Shown piece by piece: positions 1 through 12,053 of a stretch of 64,000 bases of DNA (position 1 is the first letter of the stretch; every line of letters begins with the position of its first letter). The notes under the pieces are model-generated. The model was not told the origin of the DNA. It worked only from the letters and a program-made list of their open reading frames with translations, and made no database searches. The DNA is from Ricinus communis (Eukaryota > Streptophyta > Magnoliopsida > Malpighiales > Euphorbiaceae): the NCBI RefSeq assembly GCF_019578655.1, contig NC_063259.1:31297277-31361276 (forward strand), given 5' to 3'. A program made the position numbers and the translations under genes.

Positions 1-771
1 AAAATATGTAAATTATTCTATAATATTGAAATTCTTATTTGAATTCATGCATTAACTTATTTTATACTTTAATTTATATTTAAAGTGACAACAACATTCA
101 CATAAACCACAGAAAGATATATTAATAATTTTTTTTAATCAGATATAATTACAAAAACCTTAATTAATTTATCTATCCTTAAATATAAAGGTAGAGGGTT
201 ATATTTGATCTATATATTAAAAACTTAGTTTTCAGTATTGACCATAAAAATTAAATATTTGGAGTTCATCTACCATCCCTGCAATCATTTTTAATATATA
301 TAATATTAGGGGCTTAATAGATTTAAAATAAAAACCATTGTTAATCAAGTGAAATGAACTCTGATAAAAATTGTCATCCATAAATTAATTAAAACTTAGA
401 TAGGAGGAGAATTGTTAGAGTTTGGTGAAGATTAGCTTCAATTCTTGTCCCTGTTTTCAGATAAAAGATGAGATCAAATCTTACTTACTGGTAAAGAAAT
501 TATCATAGCAAAGCAACAAGTCTCTACATTTTTGGAGCACATACTTTCTGCTTTTTATGAGGTCACATTTATGGAAACCAGAAAACGCTCCACTTATTAT
601 TTGCCAATAAATAGCCACAAATATAAATGGGGAAACAAAAAAAAAAAAAAAAGCGAAAGACAAGCGACAAACAGTGTTATAAGTCAAATCGTTACCAATA
701 ACAAATCAATTTTTTTTTTTCTTCTCTCCTTTTAAGATCGGCTCGCTCGTTATTGATGCCACTCCGCCACC
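1..771 (+). promoter_or_regulatory. Upstream region and presumed 5' leader of ARMC8
   Basis: No protein gene is supported here. The distal part is AT-rich. Poly-A near 638-652 and poly-T near 711-720 border the probable leader, and a pyrimidine-rich stretch leads to the start codon in a good context (CACC before ATG at 772). I cannot place a TATA box or transcription start with confidence. Confidence 0.4.
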
Positions 772-3700
772 ATGCCGACCGCATCCACCGCCGTCACTCA
801 CCGTCCTATGGACCTCCTTGCACGACTCACTTCACCTGACCTCGACGTCAAGCTAAAAGCTCTCAGAGAAGTTAAAAACCAGATCATCGGTAACCGCACT
901 AAAAAATTAGCGTTTCTAAAGCTCGGCGCTATCCCAGCCGTCTCCTCCATCCTCTCCGCGGCTATTGCTGAGTCCGATTCTCAGTTATCGGACGACGAAG
1001 ACAACAACAACAACAAGAAAAATAGTTACTTTAACAACAACATTATTGTCCAGTCTGCCGCGGCTCTCGGTAGCTTCGCTTGCGGCTTTGACTCCGGTGT
1101 TCGAGCCGTTATTGATGCCGGCTCGCTTCTTCTCCTAATTCAGCTCCTCTCTAATCCCGATGAGAAGGTATTCTTGTGGCTATTCTTTTTCTTTTGTTGA
1201 ATATTTGAATAATTTATTGAAATAGTAGTTTGGATTATACTCTCGATATGCTGTTACCCTATAGTTCATTACACATAGAACTATGGAGTGCTCCCTGGTT
1301 TTATATGATCCTTATTTCTAAACAAAATTCTTATGTTTGGAAAGTCCAAGAATGCAATAGTTCAATTCAGTTGAATTCCATCTTACTCGATGCTTATGTC
1401 TGGAAACGTCATGATTGCAAGAACTCAGTTCTTTCAACTTTAGGTAATTTTGAAAGAAATGAAAGCATGATAAAACTCGTAAGTGGCATAATCTTGCAAG
1501 AACTCAATTCAATTAAACTCTTGCACATGGTGTGTTACAAAAAAAAAAATGATAGTTCATGCATGTGGATCGATCTTAATTGTGTATTTCTTACGGAATC
1601 TTATTATGGTAAAACAAATTGCTTTGTTTTATTCGTTTGATGTTCAGGTGGTAAATGCCGGTGCACGTTCACTTAGGATGATTTATCAGTCGAAACTAAC
1701 TCCAAAATATGAATTTCTCCAAGAGAAAAGGATGGAATTTCTTATTTCCTTATTGAATAGTGAAAGCGAAAATGTAACTGGTCTTGGTGCAACTATCATT
1801 ACACATTCGTGTGAGACAAGTGCAGAACAGATAGCATTATGTGATGCTGGCGTTTTAAAGAGGCTTCTTAGCCTTCTTGAAGGTTCTTTAAGTCAGAGAG
1901 ATGCTAGTTTAGAGTCTCTGGCTGCAGTATTTAGGAACAATCCTGATGTTATATCAGAGTCTTTAAGAGAAGAAAATGGAAGAGCATTGACTTCTATAAT
2001 TGGATTGACGAATGATAGGTATCCCCGGACAAGATTACTTGCATGTATGTGCCTGATTGTCATAATGAATTCTTCTCCTTGCTATTTGCAAGATATAAGC
2101 ATTAAAACCAAATTGATACATTTGTTACTCGAGCTTCTTGATGATCACGGTCAAGTTGGAGATGAAGCTCCGTTTGTTTTTTCTAGTTTGATTATGGAAA
2201 AGGAGGATCTACAGCAATTAGCTTTTGAGGCAAATGCTCTGGATAAGTTTTTTAACCACTTGAAAAACAGCCAATTACATCCTAAGCGTTTTCAAGGTAT
2301 ACTGCTGGCATTGGCTGATCTATGCTCAAAGCTGGAGACTTGCCGATCTAGATTCCTGTCATTGGAGGTTTGGCATTGAAATTGAATTTATTGATCTGTA
2401 GACTTCTTTGTTCTAGCATACCTATCTTTTCGTGCTTGTTTTGTACCATTGGTACCTATAATGGAGTAAGCCATTTCTTAATTTATGATGTATCAAGTGT
2501 ACTGTAGAGGCCAGAGATTATTTTATTTAATTTGAAACTAAAAATGAACATATAAATTTGGTGGAAAAGTAATGCTTGACGTTATTAATTAAGTTGGATT
2601 AGTATGGTCCATTTTACGGACTGCCATATATTCTAGTAGAATTGCATCTTCACTGGTAAGCAACTTATCATCTTAACTTGGCTAACACCGGAGCATTTTC
2701 CCTTTTGATTTATTTTTTATTACTTTATTTTTTGTGGATTTTGGTAGAAAATTGTAAAGGACACAGATTTTTTTTTTTCTACTGTGGAAGGTAAAGTCCT
2801 GTATGTAAATAGAATTGCCATTGATAATGTCTGCATTCTACCATTGGAGTCACTTCTCCTTGATGCCATTAAGCATATCTTTCATTGTAAGTGTTTACTA
2901 TGAAAAACACCTATAAAAACAAAGGCTGCATAAGCTTTGCCCTTAAAACATCTTTTGTTTTAATAGCTTACTAACTTTCAACTTCTAATCTAATTTCATC
3001 AATAAATAGGTTTTAAAATCAGTGGCTGATGCACTAGATCATGACAGCAATGATGTACGCATTGCAGCTTGTATTTGTATAAGAAGTGTCACCCGGTCTA
3101 TCAAGGTTTGCAAATATGAACACTAAGTTTATGATGTTAAACATTTTAATTGAATACGCTTATACCTTCACTAAGGAAATGCCAATCAGAATTTGTGTGC
3201 AGGATATTTTATGAATGAAGTCCTTGTTATTCCCTTGGTCTGGCTTTTGGATGACCCTTCAGTGACTGTCCAGGTATGTGTTCACTTATCTTGTCAATGA
3301 TCATAAAACAATCTGAAGTTTTGAATCCGAGAGCCATAGGCAACTATCTTCATCGAAAGATTAATTGAGTAGAGCTCATTTTAAAATGCCTAAGAAAAGA
3401 ATCAGTTTTAGCCAAAGCTCACCATCAAATTCTTATATTATAGCTTTCGATCAAATTTCTCTCATTAAAGTGATTGCAAATGTATATCAGATTTCATTTT
3501 TGAGTTTTAATTGGTATTGGCTCATGCCATATTAATGAAGTTGGGGAGTGCAATATCATATGGTAAATCCCCTCAATGTACTGTTTTTCAGGTTGCAGCT
3601 CTAAGTGCTATTAGCAACATCCTAGTTGATTTTACAACACGAAAGTCAACTTTTGTACGATGCGGAGGTGTAAAGCAGCTCATCTACTTATCAAAATCGA

Positions 3701-5477
3701 TGGATTCAGCTGTCAGGTTGAATGCATTATGTGCTTTAAAGAACATGGTGTTTCTGGCAGATAATGAATTTAAAGAAAGGACCTTTATGGAGATCACTGC
3801 TTCTTTACTAGCAAGCTTTATTTGTGGTAATGCTCATAGTTTCTCTAACTGTTAGGTTAGTATGGGATTATCAACTTTTGAAGATAACCCTATGCTCATT
3901 GGCATTTGCACTGCAGACCACGACCCTTTTGTTCAAGAGCAAGCTCTAGCTCTTGTTCGGAATCTTGTTGATGGATGTATAAGCTGTCTTGATTATGCCT
4001 TTGCTGAAAATGGTATTATACTAGATGCTGTTGGAAGGGAATTGACAAATGCTTCAAAAGCTGAAATTGGGATACAGGTTAGAAGCCTTCTTTAGCTGGG
4101 ATTATTTACTGGTAGCTGCATGTAGATGCTCAGTGCCATATTGGTGTTAATTTCTGAAAGTGAAATGTCCTGATATTTTGTCATTTACATTTGTAATGTG
4201 TTTGTCTTGTATCTTTTATGGAAATCACTTTGTTACATGGAAGTGCCTGCATTAAATTAAAATTTAGTTTTTGGACATTCTAGTCAATTCTTGCTGTTTG
4301 ACAAGGGGATCATCTTGACAGTGGCAGATACCTTAGTTGCCCAAATACACTCGGTTGCATTTGTAGTATTACTGGTGAAGGTCCAATTGTTGCTGCACAA
4401 AGCTGTTGAAACAACTTGATATCTTTGCAGCAATTGGGCCCTTTCTGAGTATATATCACTTTAATTTATGCATGGTGGTGGTAGGAGTGCCAAGAACACA
4501 AATACAGAATTAAGATACCAGGTGTAGTCCATATTTTATGTACTGTTAAAGATTCTCAGGGTGTTGATTGCTGGCCTGTCTTCAATCAAATTTAGAGAAA
4601 GCAACGGAAAGCTGAATGATGTAAACCATGCTTCAAGAATAATTATCAAAACTGTCTTATTTCTCGAGACACTTTCAAGAATTTGCATTCAAGGAGAAGG
4701 GAACAATTCTAAAATTATGCAAGTTATACATTGGAATTTATAGGTGCACTTTACCGTTGACAACTTAGTAAGCCAACAATTAGTTGAATTCTTTTCAGTT
4801 ATCAATCATACAATAAAGTAAATGAATCATGCAAGTAAAGAAATCTTTAATAGGGAACTGAGCTTAAATAAACTGGTGAGCAGAATATTGATGTTTTTTC
4901 TCATACTAGCAAGACATTTTTGGTACATATTGGCAATCTTTGGTATTAATTTTAGTTCCAATTCTTGGCCGTGTAATAGTGTATGTAACATGGAGATTGG
5001 AGTCATGGGCATTAGTAGTATACTATTCACAGGTTGACAGATTGATTGTTCTCTTATAGGGTATGTATGTGCTTGCCAATGTGGCCAGTGGAAATGAATT
5101 TCATAAGGAAGCGGTTATGAACAAACTTCTTCCACAAGTGGACAAGGAAACCCAATCTTTCATTGTCAAATTCTTGCAGAGTAATGACAGCCGATTGCGT
5201 ACAGCTGCTGTCTGGGCTGTAGTAAACCTAACATTTCCTTCAAGTCCTGGTGCATTTAATCGGCTTGTTAAACTTCGGAGTGCCGGTATAGTCCCACAAA
5301 TAAGAAACATGGTCAATGATCCCTGCCTGGATGTAAAGGTCCTATATTGAAATCTCATTGTGGATTTCGCTTTTACTCATTATAAATGTTCACTAATCAA
5401 TGTCATAATGCTTCATGCAGCTTCGTATTCGAACAGTGCTCAGTCAGGTTATAACTTTTGGCGATGGCCTCACATGA
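772..5477 (+). CDS. ARMC8: Armadillo repeat-containing protein 8 homologue (CTLH/GID complex subunit, GID5-like)
   Basis: Exons read as 772-1167, 1648-2367, 3010-3105, 3190-3273, 3592-3826, 3917-4077, 5060-5338 and 5421-5477. All borders are GT/AG and the frame stays open, giving 675 aa, close to the ~673 aa of animal ARMC8. The protein is a run of helical armadillo repeats, with motifs such as VQSAAALGSFACG, VQEQALALVRNLVDG and TAAVWAVVNLTFP. The C-terminal LRIRTVLSQVITFGDG matches the family end. In yeast and animals this subunit (Gid5/ARMC8) is a scaffold of the CTLH/GID E3 ubiquitin ligase and helps dock the substrate receptor; the same role in plants is inferred. An acidic, Asn-rich insert lies at about residues 66-89. 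The fourth exon starts at 3190 (NLCAGYFMNE) because the later AG breaks the frame. The short last exon is the least certain part. Confidence 0.88.
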
Positions 5478-7072
5478 ATATTTTGATTCATTCCTTTGGC
5501 CCAGCACAAAGATGATAGAGAATGGAGTTTACTTTTTGGTTTTGACCTTTTTTTGCATAATGTGTCCAGCTTTTTCCTGAAGCTTCAAGCATTTGATGCT
5601 TCAACCAAGGTTTGTAATCATTTATACCCTATACACTATTACACGGCATTTGATGCTATCAAATTTTAGTCACTTGAAAAGAAAATTCTCTCATTTGCAA
5701 AGTATCAAATGGTTATGTATTGATTGTACTTCAATTTCATATTCATAGTTGATTTGTAGCGCCATTGTCATCTCTTTTTTGTTCCAATTCTATGTAATTT
5801 TTAGATCACATTGATTAACCGGAGTTTCTCATTTATTTACAATTTTACATGCCAACTGTATTTGAGTTCCACCTTTTATTCCTAAGGGAATATACTATCA
5901 CCACATACAAATTTATTCTGTTTTATGTTACTATTTTGTTTTTTCACTGCCCTTGAAGTCTTTGTCGTGGTTGTATTGCAAATTAAGCATCTTATTCCTG
6001 TTTTCTGTTTACTACTTCCCTGACTGCAGGTCCAATACATTGCTTCAGTTTTTTTTTCTGCAAGTCCAACACATTGCTTCAGTTTTTCCAGTTAGAGCAG
6101 TGTTGAAATTTTCTTATTTGTGGGCACCACTCATCAGGTCACCCTCAAAATTTCATTGCATGATATATACATTCTATGCTGTTTATTTACAAATGAAATG
6201 ATCCTTGTAATACACAGTACAGAGTTTACATTGTACAATGCACAGTTCCAGTGAGAAGTTGTACAATCTATCGGATTTTAAGAATTGATAGATAATTCTA
6301 TCATCTTCTTTAACTGAATATCGTTGTTAGGGAAGCTAACATGACGTTGCCTAAATCATTTTGTGGGAGTCTAAGTACATTTGGTGCCGAAATGCTCAGT
6401 TAACAACGAGCCGATTTGGATGGGAAGGTAATATTTGAAATTGGTGGATGTATGGAGAGCTTTTTAGGCAGTACATATGTAGTTTTTGTTCAGAATACCT
6501 GATTTGCTATTCCCTGACTGCTTGACAAAAAGTTGTAGAAATTGTCTAGAAATATCAATTGTTGCCGTGTCTTCAATCTGCTTCTACTCTAAAGCAGCTA
6601 TAAGATAGTTCTCGTTATTAAGGCCCAGTTGAAAATTCTAACTTCATGGAAAATTTTGTGAATGCAGCACTCTTACATTGATTATGCAAGATTGATATTA
6701 TCAGTGAGTTCCCCTCATTGTAAGAGCTAAGCTCAAGTCCCTTGACAAGCTTGGTGGGGCTGCACTTTGAGATAGGAGCTGAACTTGTCACATTATTTTT
6801 TATTCCTTTTTCTTTTTGAATAATATGGCATTAATGCTTCTCGAGTCGAAATTTGGACATGGGTTGTATGTATGGTCTTAACTTGGTACTCGTACATCTT
6901 GTTACACTCTGCATCTCTTTCTGTCGCAGTTTTGACATTTCCTATTAATTGGTGAAAGATTAATAACAATCGAGTCTGGTTGGTGGTAGTAAACCAAAGT
7001 TACATTATGTATACATCTACAGTAGAAAGAGAATGAAAAGGAGAAATGAATGCACGGGTGTTTATGTCCACT
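5478..7072. other. Convergent intergenic region (3' sides of ARMC8 and RBCX)
   Basis: No coding region is supported. It should hold the ARMC8 3'UTR on the left and the RBCX 3'UTR on the right, since the two genes converge. It is T-rich on the + strand. The only clear structure is a two-copy 34-bp tandem repeat, listed separately. Confidence 0.5.
6026..6087. repeat. Two-copy 34-bp tandem repeat
   Basis: The unit beginning GCAGGTCCAATACATTGCTT at 6026 recurs at 6060 as GCAAGTCCAACACATTGCTT. Both copies continue into CAGTTTTT. The copies differ at few positions, so the duplication looks fairly recent. No function is evident. Confidence 0.75.
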
Positions 7073-8472
7073 TCAGCCTATCTTCTCCGTGTTTGTATCA
7101 TCTGATGGCCATATCACAGTCTCCATTAGCCGTTCACGCATCAACTCCAAGTTCTCATCAGATATTTCTTGATATATTTCGGCATGGTTACATTTCTGTA
7201 TAACGATCAGCAATATGGAATGGATTACTTTTTCTGTTTCCTTTCTATTGGAAAAGAAAAAAAAAAAGGAATTTACATGCTTTATGCAATGGGGTAAATT
7301 AAGCATATGAATATGATTACCTTAACCCATTTTCCATACAAGTGGAGGCGTGTTACCATCACTCTTTCTGCAAGGTCCTGTCTCTCCTGCAGTGAAAAAG
7401 AGAGATTTTATCTGATTTTCGTTTTCATTTTTCCAACGATTCCAATTAGAAGGAAAAAATAAAATAGTGTTTCCGAAAACTACCTTCACAAGAAGGCGGA
7501 GGAATCGCTTGCCATCTCCAGGCTTATTTGTTGCAACAAAACTGTCAAAAATTGGATTTGAAAGCATATATAATTACAACTCGAATGAGCCTAAAGCAAC
7601 AAATAATAACAACGAATGACCCAGCCTGAATTGCAATGAACACAGTTACCAGCATCTAAAAGAAACTTAATCCCTTAAATTGCAATGGGCTATCCATGAT
7701 CACTCTAGTACCAACAGGAGGCTTTTTTTCCCTTAATTTCTTCCCATGTTATTTTTTACTTTTTATGTTTGTGTTGCTGGCTATTCGATATCAAATTCAA
7801 ACATGACGCAACATCCTACCTAATTAGTAACTTAATATTATACATTACATGGGATAGCCGCATAAAAGATATGGCTGAAAAAATAGCACATGATTGAGAA
7901 ACTTACTCATATAACCATCTATATTTCGTGGGATTCATCTCATAGAGCTGGTTAAGAACGGTTCTTACTGCCTTGTACGTGAAATAGTTGAGTATTTGCT
8001 GCAGACAGTAATAATTTAGGTTGTGAATTACAGAGAGGAAAAAATATATATTATTCTGCATCTTCAGTATAGCAAATCTCATAAATACGACAAGCAAATC
8101 AAAGCAGAGTAGTAACAAGGCTTCTATCTTTACCGTTTTAACATCTTCAAAACTATCTTCATATTGCCCTGCCAATTCATTGACAATCACAAGTCTTCGA
8201 TCCCTTCTCTGCTTCCTCGAACTCTTGTTCACAATTCCTGAAAGAGCTTTAGATGAGAGCCTCCAATCATGCCATGAATCCACAAAAGAACTCCCCAACT
8301 CTAGTGACCCTGGCCTTGCTTGGTGCTTTCTCTTCATTGAATTCCTTTGCAAAGCCAATTCTCCACTATTTTTTAGATTCATATTACTTGTAGGCAGAGC
8401 ATCCAAACACAAACACGGACTAGTATGCGAGTCCACAACAGATGAGCCCACCACAGATAAAGCTCCCACCAT
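7073..8472 (-). CDS. RBCX2: Chaperonin-like RbcX protein, chloroplastic (RBCX2-like)
   Basis: Exons on the minus strand: 8472-8134, 7998-7907, 7541-7484, 7386-7321 and 7195-7073, together 225 aa. RbcX acts after chaperonin folding: it holds the C-terminus of the Rubisco large subunit and assists assembly of L2/L8 intermediates in the stroma. Residues ~1-100 form a long N-terminal extension that includes the transit peptide. The all-helical RbcX domain runs from ~105 and shows ILNYFTYKAVRTVLNQLYE, then FVATNKPGDGKRFLR, and ends ISDENLELMRERLMETVIW. The phase-2 junction 7907/7541 rebuilds YDFVATN, which supports the model. The N-terminus (MVGALSVVGSSVVDSHTSP) resembles Arabidopsis RBCX2 (At5g19855) more than RBCX1, from memory. 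The subclass is less sure than the family. Confidence 0.9.
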
Positions 8473-9721
8473 TATCTGACCAGCAAAAGTGAAGTTTTTG
8501 AAGACTCACCCTTTCAGAGCACTTTTTGATACCCAGATCAGGATTACAGGAGATATTCGGGGCGCAATTCAAGAAAGTGAAAAAAATACCCAATAAAGAA
8601 AACTAAAAAAGGTGCAAATAGGAATCCGAGAAAATTGGATTGTTTTTGTTATTGTTGACCAAATTCACGAAGTGAGAGAATTTGGGAGACGTAAGAAATG
8701 GAGGCGTTCTGCAGGAGGAAAGCAAGAAGAATGTGAGAAGGTTTTCTTAAGGCGTGACAACTCCTAACCAGACAAAAAATCTGAGGTCGAGAATTTCCCA
8801 AGCGAAAAGGGTAAGACTCAAAATCAAAGTTTAATTGCTTGCTTTTAATTGATTTTCCTTCCTTTTCTTGCTTTCTCTCATTCTAGAATGTAACCAAAAG
8901 TACCTGGACGGCTTCTCTGTTTCGGTGGCTGCCTTGGGCCACGTGGTTAGAATCTTGTGAATCTCATTCGTTGTTTATGTATGAACGTGTTAAATTCCAC
9001 AATAAAGAGTCTTCTCTGTACCGCATGAAGTTTAAACGGAACTCCAATCGCAGTAATTTCATGCCCACGCGCAGTTTTCATAGGATATTTGCCAACTACC
9101 GGACATGTAATTTAATATTTAATGCAAAATTTCATAAAATAATAAAATAGCGTGCATTTACTTTTCTTTCCTTAAATGACTTACTTTATTTAGATAACTT
9201 ATAAATAATAAATATACAAAATTAACTATTATAATTGATACTATCCAAATATTTTTTTTAAATACATATAGTCGCATCAGTAATCCTGGATGATATTTTG
9301 TATAAGCAGATGTTTAATAAATTAATAGCTTTCATATATTACTAAATTAAGTTGAAATTTGAGATCCACAGTGTGGGGAACGCGAGTGGTGGATTGCTGT
9401 CCGAAGGCGGATTTTGGGGACAATAAAGTCGGAGACGCACACGCACCCCTTGCAGACTGCAGCAGTTAGCCTACCAAACCTCGGCGACCGTTAAGATTTC
9501 TTGCCAGTTGCCGCCACACTTTCCCACATGAATCGACAAACATACACTTTTCCTGAGACTGTTCCTCTTCTGTACTAATTTCACCAGCAGTCTTTTAATT
9601 TAAGAGTGTCTTAAGCTGTTTGTTGTTGAATTTCTATTTGTAATTAAAAGAGAAAGTCTTTCTATATTGATTAGTAATTTTTTTATTTGATTTCAATGAA
9701 ATTTTCACCCTCAGGATATAT
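8473..9721 (-). promoter_or_regulatory. RBCX leader and promoter region with G-box
   Basis: No other gene is supported. A palindromic G-box core, CCACGTGG, lies at 8939-8946, about 470 bp upstream of the RBCX start. G-boxes are common in light-regulated chloroplast genes, so a role here is plausible but inferred. From about 9100 the sequence becomes AT-rich. A GC-richer patch at about 9370-9540 has no recognisable gene. Confidence 0.4.
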
Positions 9722-10277
9722 AATGTCACTAGACCTGGGCCTGGGTACCCGTCCGGCCCACCCAGGCCCGCACTCCTCGGGCCGAGCTTAGACAACAAAT
9801 TTTATATACAAGCCCGGCCCGGTCCAAACTCGAAAAAAGCCCGTAATCTTCGGGTCGGGCTTGAGCTTTTATATAAAAATCCAAGCCTGGTTCGGTCCGG
9901 CCCGATGTTTAATTTAATTAGAAAAAAAAAATATCATACCTAGCATTTAAACTTGTGACCTTCAACTTATAATTAAGTACTACATACCACTTAACTACCT
10001 ATTACTTTTGTCTATAATTTTATTGTTATTAATAATATATTTAAATAAAACTAAACTCAAGTCCGACCCGAACCCGTCCAGCCCGACCCGAACCCGCCCA
10101 TACCCGATCCGTATTTACAGGTTTAACAATTGGTCGGGCCGGGCTTTTTAAAAAAAATTCGGGCTCAAGCTTGGACTGAGAGATATTAAAAAATTCTCAA
10201 GCTTAGGCGGGCTCGGGCTTGTTCAAAATAAAGTCAAGCCTGGTCAGACCCGGCCCATGAGCAGGTCTAAATGTCAG
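9722..10277. mobile_element. hAT-type MITE with 8-bp target duplication
   Basis: The element body is 9730-10269 (540 bp). It begins TAGACCTGGGCCTGGG, and its right end read in reverse is TAGACCTGCTCATGGGCC, so the terminal inverted repeats share TAGACCTG and a GGGCC core. It is flanked by AATGTCAC (9722-9729) and AATGTCAG (10270-10277), a 7/8 match; an 8-bp duplication is the hAT superfamily signature. Both ends carry many GGGCC and CCCGA motifs in opposite orientation (sub-terminal repeats), and the middle is AT-rich. There is no transposase reading frame, so it is non-autonomous. Confidence 0.85.
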
Positions 10278-12053
10278 ATTATAGCTTGATATAGATTTAA
10301 TATTTATTATCAACTAAAAATATATATGATGCCCTTTGAAAAATAGAGTTTAAGGGATTTTGACGTTATGAAAATTAAAAATACTGTGATTATCATAATA
10401 CAAATTGAGATTCGTACATTTCAATGGAAAATATGCTTTTCTTTTTATTTTATTAAGATTTGACAACTAAGTGTTTAAATTTTTAAAATTTATAATTTAA
10501 TGTACGAAGCTAGTAAATATTTTCGATTAAGTGTATGTAGCATGCTAACAACATGTTACATCCATATCAAATTTTTATATAATGGTGTGTCAACTTATAA
10601 AAATTTAATAATTGATTGTTTAAGCTTTTAAAAGTACCAATCTAATATGTTAAATTAAAAATTAATATTTAAGTATGTGAAACCAATCATTTTATATATA
10701 GAGAAAATAGACAAATTAAACTATTATATTTTCATAATGAAAATAACATTTATATGAATGAGGAAAAATCTTGAATGTAAACAATAAAAATTATAAAGAT
10801 AAATAAAAATATAAAAATAAATACTATACATTTTATAAATAGATATATTAATAATTAACATTATAATCAAGACTATAATTTTTAATAATAACCAATTTTG
10901 TTTTAGATGTTTATAGTGATGGGTTGAAAAAAGACAATGTGTTATTCAAAGTTGGATAGAAATTTCTTTAGAAAAATTGATGAAAATATAACAGTGTAAT
11001 GACGGTGATAACAAGAGCACAATATTAATCTATTAAGAATAGATATGTTTTAAAAAATTTATCACCGTGTTATATTTTTAATATGCTTAAGCTGATAATA
11101 TGTATTTTAAGGTTACAAGTCGGTGATTATTATTAACTTGTTAAATAAAATCAATTGTAAATATTTACTAAATTTACATATCAAATTATAACTTCTTAAG
11201 AATTTAAATATTTGATTATAATTTTCCAACATTTTCTATATATGGTACCGGTTTTATACATTTAAATGTTAATAATTTACAGTTTTACACACTAAATTGT
11301 AACTTTTAAAAATTTAAACACTTAATAATTCAATCTTAATAAATTTACACACTATTTTTATAATTATTCCAACTGCAAATGCCATTTACGCTTATAATCA
11401 CTTAGTTTACTTAGGTTAATTTCTCCGAAGAAAATAAAAACCAAGCCAATATTTATGTGACATCCATTGACTAACCCTTTAAATTGAGCTCCTATCTAAA
11501 TAAATGCAACTCAGTCTATTTAAACAAAAAATTAAATTATTTTGGATATTGCCTGTAAAAGGGGCGTTAGTGGATGTCTAAATATTTCAAACATAATATA
11601 CTAAAACCCAATATTTTTTATTTTTAATACAATGTCAGATCCCAATATTTCTTTTATTTTTTTTATAAAATGTCAGATCAGTGATTAATTTATAAAAGCA
11701 TATTTTCATAACAATTGATGTGCACTACGTAATAGGGAAGACCATTATAAATGGGGCCGAAACTCCTTATTCATCATAATTTTAGGTCAGCCCGGAAATA
11801 GTCGGTCCAATGTGGTCTTAGGCCCACGATCCGTTGTCCATTGAATATTTAATTGACCGAACAAAACGACGTCGCTGGTTGAGTAATATAATATCAGTCC
11901 AATGTTAGTATGGGCTCCCCCAAGGCAGGAGGCCGTAACTAAACGCAGAAACAGCTTCAAAGTCGTTGAGCAGAGAAAAGGGGCAAAACAAAGAAAGGAA
12001 TCGAAAAACCAAAGGAAGGAGGAGGCTAAATTGCAGAGCTAATTAAAAAATCA
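10278..12053. other. AT-rich intergenic DNA with degenerate repeats, then promoter/leader of the RRM gene
   Basis: No protein gene is supported. Between about 10440 and 11360 a degenerate motif of the type AACTTNTTAAAAATTTAAANAC recurs several times, for example near 10590, 11190 and 11297, and looks like decayed repeat DNA. The last ~300 bases are less AT-rich. They contain GGCCCAC (about 11821-11827) and a CGACGTCG core (about 11867-11874), likely promoter sites of the following gene, and then a purine-rich leader. Confidence 0.4.

Noticed and set aside
3203..3273. Alternative start of the fourth ARMC8 exon after GTGTGCAG
   Set aside because: It puts the junction out of frame; the AG at 3188-3189 keeps the frame and restores the family motif NLCAGYFMNE.
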